This document shows, one piece after another, positions 6,831-6,853 of a DNA stretch of 6,853 nt (positions within the stretch are counted from its first letter, which is position 1; each line of letters starts with the position of its first letter). Source of the stretch: Brevundimonas sp. (lineage in GTDB: Bacteria > Pseudomonadota > Alphaproteobacteria > Caulobacterales > Caulobacteraceae); assembly GCA_024711185.1 (NCBI GenBank), contig JANJTI010000211.1, positions 1 to 6,853 on the forward strand, in the 5' to 3' direction. The notes below the pieces were generated by a model that saw only the letters and a list, made by a program, of their open reading frames with translations, was not told where the DNA came from and did no database searches. The translations under genes were made by a program, and so were the position numbers.

Positions 6831-6853
6831 GGTGATTGGGCCCCAACCGTTGT

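Noticed and set aside
6833..6845. TTGGG/CCCAA symmetric sequence before the first receptor start
   Set aside because: The arms are five bases with a single base between them, so no hairpin can form on this alone. It mainly reflects the G-rich ribosome site, and the upstream region is cut off by the window edge.

Overview
The window is GC-rich DNA. It carries three complete genes, all on the minus strand, and all three products begin with a signal peptide for export. In transcription order they are a large TonB-dependent outer membrane receptor (6830 to 3495), a small secreted protein of unknown function (3290 to 2799), and a second, divergent TonB-dependent receptor (2688 to 136). Two receptors so close together, the high GC, and the receptor style (an EVVVTGSR-type TonB box and a C-terminal phenylalanine) suggest an alphaproteobacterium of the Caulobacterales or Sphingomonadales type. 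Caulobacter, Brevundimonas or Phenylobacterium relatives are my best guess, but this is inference only; no rRNA or other marker is present.

Layout. Positions 6831-6853 hold only the last bases of the leader of the first receptor, so its promoter lies outside the window. The first receptor ends in a textbook intrinsic terminator (3437-3468), which separates it from what follows. Positions 3291-3436 are a leader with an AT-rich, promoter-like patch and a near-match to a CtrA-type site. The small secreted protein and the second receptor then follow in the same direction with a 110-base gap. That gap holds a strong hairpin followed by a short T-run, a possible attenuator. Positions 1-135 lie downstream of the second receptor and hold a 14-base perfect palindrome. 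At the very edge there is a Shine-Dalgarno-like GAGGAG before an ATG, possibly the start of another minus-strand gene. No stretch of 300 bases lacks a gene. I saw no tRNA, rRNA, CRISPR array, insertion sequence or attachment site.

How the genes may work together. The first receptor is a conventional active transporter for an unidentified ligand, energised by TonB-ExbB-ExbD. The second pair is more interesting: a 163-residue exported protein with a conspicuous GFVGKGDVQ motif and two cysteines, encoded just upstream of a receptor whose plug domain has lost the usual end-of-plug signature and whose mature form contains no cysteine. The arrangement suggests a co-transcribed unit in which the small protein could be a periplasmic or surface partner, or a cargo, of the divergent receptor. 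No function is established for that pair from sequence alone.
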